NCBI GenBank assembly: GCA_947625655.1
Contig: CANQPD010000016.1
Location: 1 to 64,000 of the forward strand
Direction of reading: 5' to 3'
Length of the DNA: 64,000 nucleotides
Source of the DNA: an uncultured Dysosmobacter sp.
GTDB lineage: Bacteria > Bacillota > Clostridia > Oscillospirales > Oscillospiraceae
Numbering within the stretch: the stretch's first letter is position 1; every line of letters begins with the position of its first letter. This document shows, in pieces, positions 62,278 to 64,000 of the stretch. A program made the position numbers and the translations under genes. The notes below the pieces were generated by a model. It saw only the letters and a program-made list of their open reading frames with translations, was not told the origin of the DNA and searched no databases.

Positions 62278-62684
62278 CAAACCACCCCCGCGCCGCACTC
62301 ACAGGGCTTATAGTAATCGCCGTTCACCGTCAGGCTGCCCTCGACAGCAACCTTGCCCCGCAGCTCCAGGGTACCGTCCTTTTTCAGATAGACGGAATTT
62401 TCCCCAGGCCCATACAGAAAGACCTCCCCGGGCTTCATTTCCCGCGGAATGTCCCTCTGCTTCATGCCGGCCACACACTGCTCCTCCCCGCCGGGTCCGC
62501 CCTTGATGACCAGCACCGCCGCGCCGTTTTCCGGCAGCCACACATAGCCGCCCGGCCCATAGACCGGCAGCGCCCTGACTTCTCCCCGGGTCACAACGCC
62601 CACGCTGTCACCCGCTATGGTGGTCACGCCCAGATCCGCGTCCGTCGTCTGGACAGCCGGCTTCATCTGTTTGGACAGCCACAT
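62277..62684 (-). CDS. Baseplate spike-type protein (gpV/DUF2577-like)
   Basis: The 135-residue protein has VRALPVYGPGGYVWLPENG (OB-like N-terminus) and a C-terminal beta-rich part with GENSVYLKKDGTLELRGKV, as in gpV/Mu gp45-type spike proteins. A CEC pair near the end could bind metal. GGAG lies 10 bases before ATG 62684; the start lies one base beyond the previous stop. Confidence 0.72.
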   Translation of the reverse strand: MWLSKQMKPAVQTTDADLGVTTIAGDSVGVVTRGEVRALPVYGPGGYVWLPENGAAVLVIKGGPGGEEQCVAGMKQRDIPREMKPGEVFLYGPGENSVYLKKDGTLELRGKVAVEGSLTVNGDYYKPCECGAGVV

Positions 62685-62685
62685 A

Positions 62686-63633
62686 TTACACACGCTCCTT
62701 TAACGTCAATGTCGCCGTGGCGCCATTCCGCACGGAAAACACGTTCTCCGCCTCCGCCACGCGAAATTCCCCGGAAAGGCCCACACGCCCCAGCTCCAGC
62801 GCCACCCGGTCCCCCGGAAAGGCCGGAAAGCTCCCCGGCAGCGTCAGCGTCACCGTTTTCTCCTCCTCCCGGGACTTTTCGATCTGATATTCTCCTGTGT
62901 ACCGCATGGCCGCCCAGGTGCTCTGTCCCGGCGTGTAGATGACCCTGCGGCACTGGCCGCCGTTGTCGATCATCGCCCGGTTTTTGACGGAGTAGGACAC
63001 ATTCCGCGTCTTGTCGATAACCAGCGCCTCCGTCAGAACGCCGTAATGATCCTCCCGCAGGGTGCAGGAGAGCACCGGGTCGCCGTCCCCGATGGTCAAA
63101 TACGTCCCGCCGCCCCGTTCCGGCGCCGCGATCAGCCGGCCGTCCCGGGCAAACCGGGGCGAAAAGCCGCCGTAGGTCCGGCAGAAGCCCTCCAGCGCCT
63201 TCCACTGGCTGGCGCCCGCCGCCACGGTGTAGACACTTCCGGCCCGCACGTCTGCCGTCTCCTGGCAGGAAATGCCGTAGGGCGTCACATGGCGCCGCAC
63301 GATCTCCGCCAGCGTGGCGTCCTGATAGGTAACGGGCCGGGACTCATTGTCCAGCAGGCGGGCCGCATACCCCCGTCCGCTGACAGCGGCCGTCAGCCCG
63401 CCGGACCCAAGCTCCACCGTATATTCGTCCACGATGCCCCGCAGCATGGTCACGCCGTCCACGATACAGGCAAACCCCGCCGCCAGACGCAGGACCGGCG
63501 CCATATCCGGCTGATACGCAAAGGTGACGGAATAGCTGTCACAGGGCACCGTTCCCGTGTGGGTCACGTTCCAGCCCAGCAGCTCCGGCAGGTCATAGAC
63601 ATGGTGATCGCTGGTAAAGATCCGTCCCGTCAT
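62686..63633 (-). CDS. Tail hub protein, XkdQ/gpD-like
   Basis: The 315-residue protein has domains of the late-control/gp27 hub family: VTFAYQPD near the start, YTVAAGASQWKALEGFCRTY (~150) and a C-terminal beta domain (FPGDRVALELGRVG). It links tail tube and spike. ATG 63633 overlaps the stop of the LysM gene. Confidence 0.85.
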   Translation of the reverse strand: MTGRIFTSDHHVYDLPELLGWNVTHTGTVPCDSYSVTFAYQPDMAPVLRLAAGFACIVDGVTMLRGIVDEYTVELGSGGLTAAVSGRGYAARLLDNESRPVTYQDATLAEIVRRHVTPYGISCQETADVRAGSVYTVAAGASQWKALEGFCRTYGGFSPRFARDGRLIAAPERGGGTYLTIGDGDPVLSCTLREDHYGVLTEALVIDKTRNVSYSVKNRAMIDNGGQCRRVIYTPGQSTWAAMRYTGEYQIEKSREEEKTVTLTLPGSFPAFPGDRVALELGRVGLSGEFRVAEAENVFSVRNGATATLTLKERV

Positions 63634-64000
63634 GGGATGTTCACTCTGTTCCCCGGATAGATCAGATTGGGGTTTTTGATCTGGGGATTGGCCGCGATCA
63701 GCGCCGTCAGCGCCACCTGGTGCCGCTTCGCGATGCCCCACAGAGTATCTCCTTTCTTCACGATATAGACGTCCCCATCGCCATTTCCACCTGTCTGGCT
63801 CCCGGTCTGGGCCGCGCCGCGCCCGTCGCCGCTCTCTGTCAGGCCGCCGTCGTAGCCGCCCCAGTCCTCCCAGAATTCAAAGCTGTACCGCACATAATCC
63901 GGCAGCGGCTCCTCCGTCACTGTCAGTGCCACAAAGTGCGCCCGCTCCGCCTGCCACACAGGATGGACCAGCACCCCCGGCCCCGTCTCCCGGAACACCG
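63630..64000 (-). CDS. LysM-domain tail protein, XkdP-like, N-terminus beyond window
   Basis: The visible C-terminal ~123 residues end in a LysM domain (YIVKKGDTLWGIAKRHQVAL and PNLIYPGNRVNIP). XkdP proteins join tail tube and hub and are about 200 residues, so the gene starts to the right of the window. Order XkdP, XkdQ, spike, XkdS, XkdT, YmfQ matches PBSX-type prophages and R-type bacteriocins. Confidence 0.85.
   Translation of the reverse strand, partial: VFRETGPGVLVHPVWQAERAHFVALTVTEEPLPDYVRYSFEFWEDWGGYDGGLTESGDGRGAAQTGSQTGGNGDGDVYIVKKGDTLWGIAKRHQVALTALIAANPQIKNPNLIYPGNRVNIP

Overview
The window is 64 kb of a GC-rich, low-repeat Firmicute chromosome. Gene content (XpaC-TelA, DUF3793-flavodoxin, CD1871A-type CXXC peptide, RsgI-like anti-sigma factor with PepSY domains, M29 aminopeptidase, PBSX/XkdP-type tail genes), AGGAGG ribosome binding sites and TTGACA/TATAAT promoters point to a gut clostridium of the Oscillospiraceae type. 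This assignment rests on gene content and composition, not on a marker gene. No rRNA, tRNA or CRISPR array was seen.

Layout. 1-7 kb: the 3' end of fhs with a duplicated 3' tail, a MetE-like methyltransferase, pyruvate kinase, a MarR regulator with an SGNH hydrolase, a HIT protein and a DUF1576 membrane protein. 7-15 kb: a glycolipid-type glycosyltransferase operon and a BceAB-type ABC transporter that share an operator, then an ECF sigma/anti-sigma pair. 15-21 kb: one long minus-strand run of mtnA, a class II aldolase, an MTA/SAH deaminase, a ribosomal-protection-type GTPase fused to a Rae1/YacP nuclease, and lspA. 22-31 kb: an acyltransferase-like membrane protein, prfC with a duplicated 5' end, a GNAT, an AT-rich two-gene cassette, the TPM/TelA/XpaC cluster and a lipoprotein.

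31.9-42.7 kb is a filamentous (inovirus-like) prophage bounded by a 15-bp direct repeat. It carries an IS30-family transposase, Zot, a coat-protein candidate, a string of small membrane proteins, a large adsorption protein, an SSB candidate and a CRESS-type Rep (HUH nuclease plus SF3 helicase). Next to rep is a stem-loop whose loop carries the circular-ssDNA-virus nonanucleotide CAGTATTAC. A 20-bp palindrome (TTTGAA-N8-TTCAAA) recurs through the prophage, including in front of the transposase gene.

42.8-60 kb: an iron-regulated DUF3793-flavodoxin pair, a second sigma/anti-sigma pair, several membrane proteins, an AI-2E-family permease, a gamma carbonic anhydrase-like protein, an M29 peptidase, a TlpA / CXXC peptide / ferredoxin operon, BrnQ, a small MITE, adenine deaminase with its GntR regulator, and a Crh-like HPr. 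60.3-64 kb: the distal end of a contractile-tail operon that runs off the window.

Two kinds of small non-coding element are scattered between the genes. One is a ~220-bp family whose copies keep the same multibranched fold while stem bases change together; intact copies lie between two copies of the neighbouring gene's terminator. The other is an array of consecutive unrelated hairpins; two of the three are flanked by a duplicated piece of a host gene (fhs 3' end, prfC 5' end).
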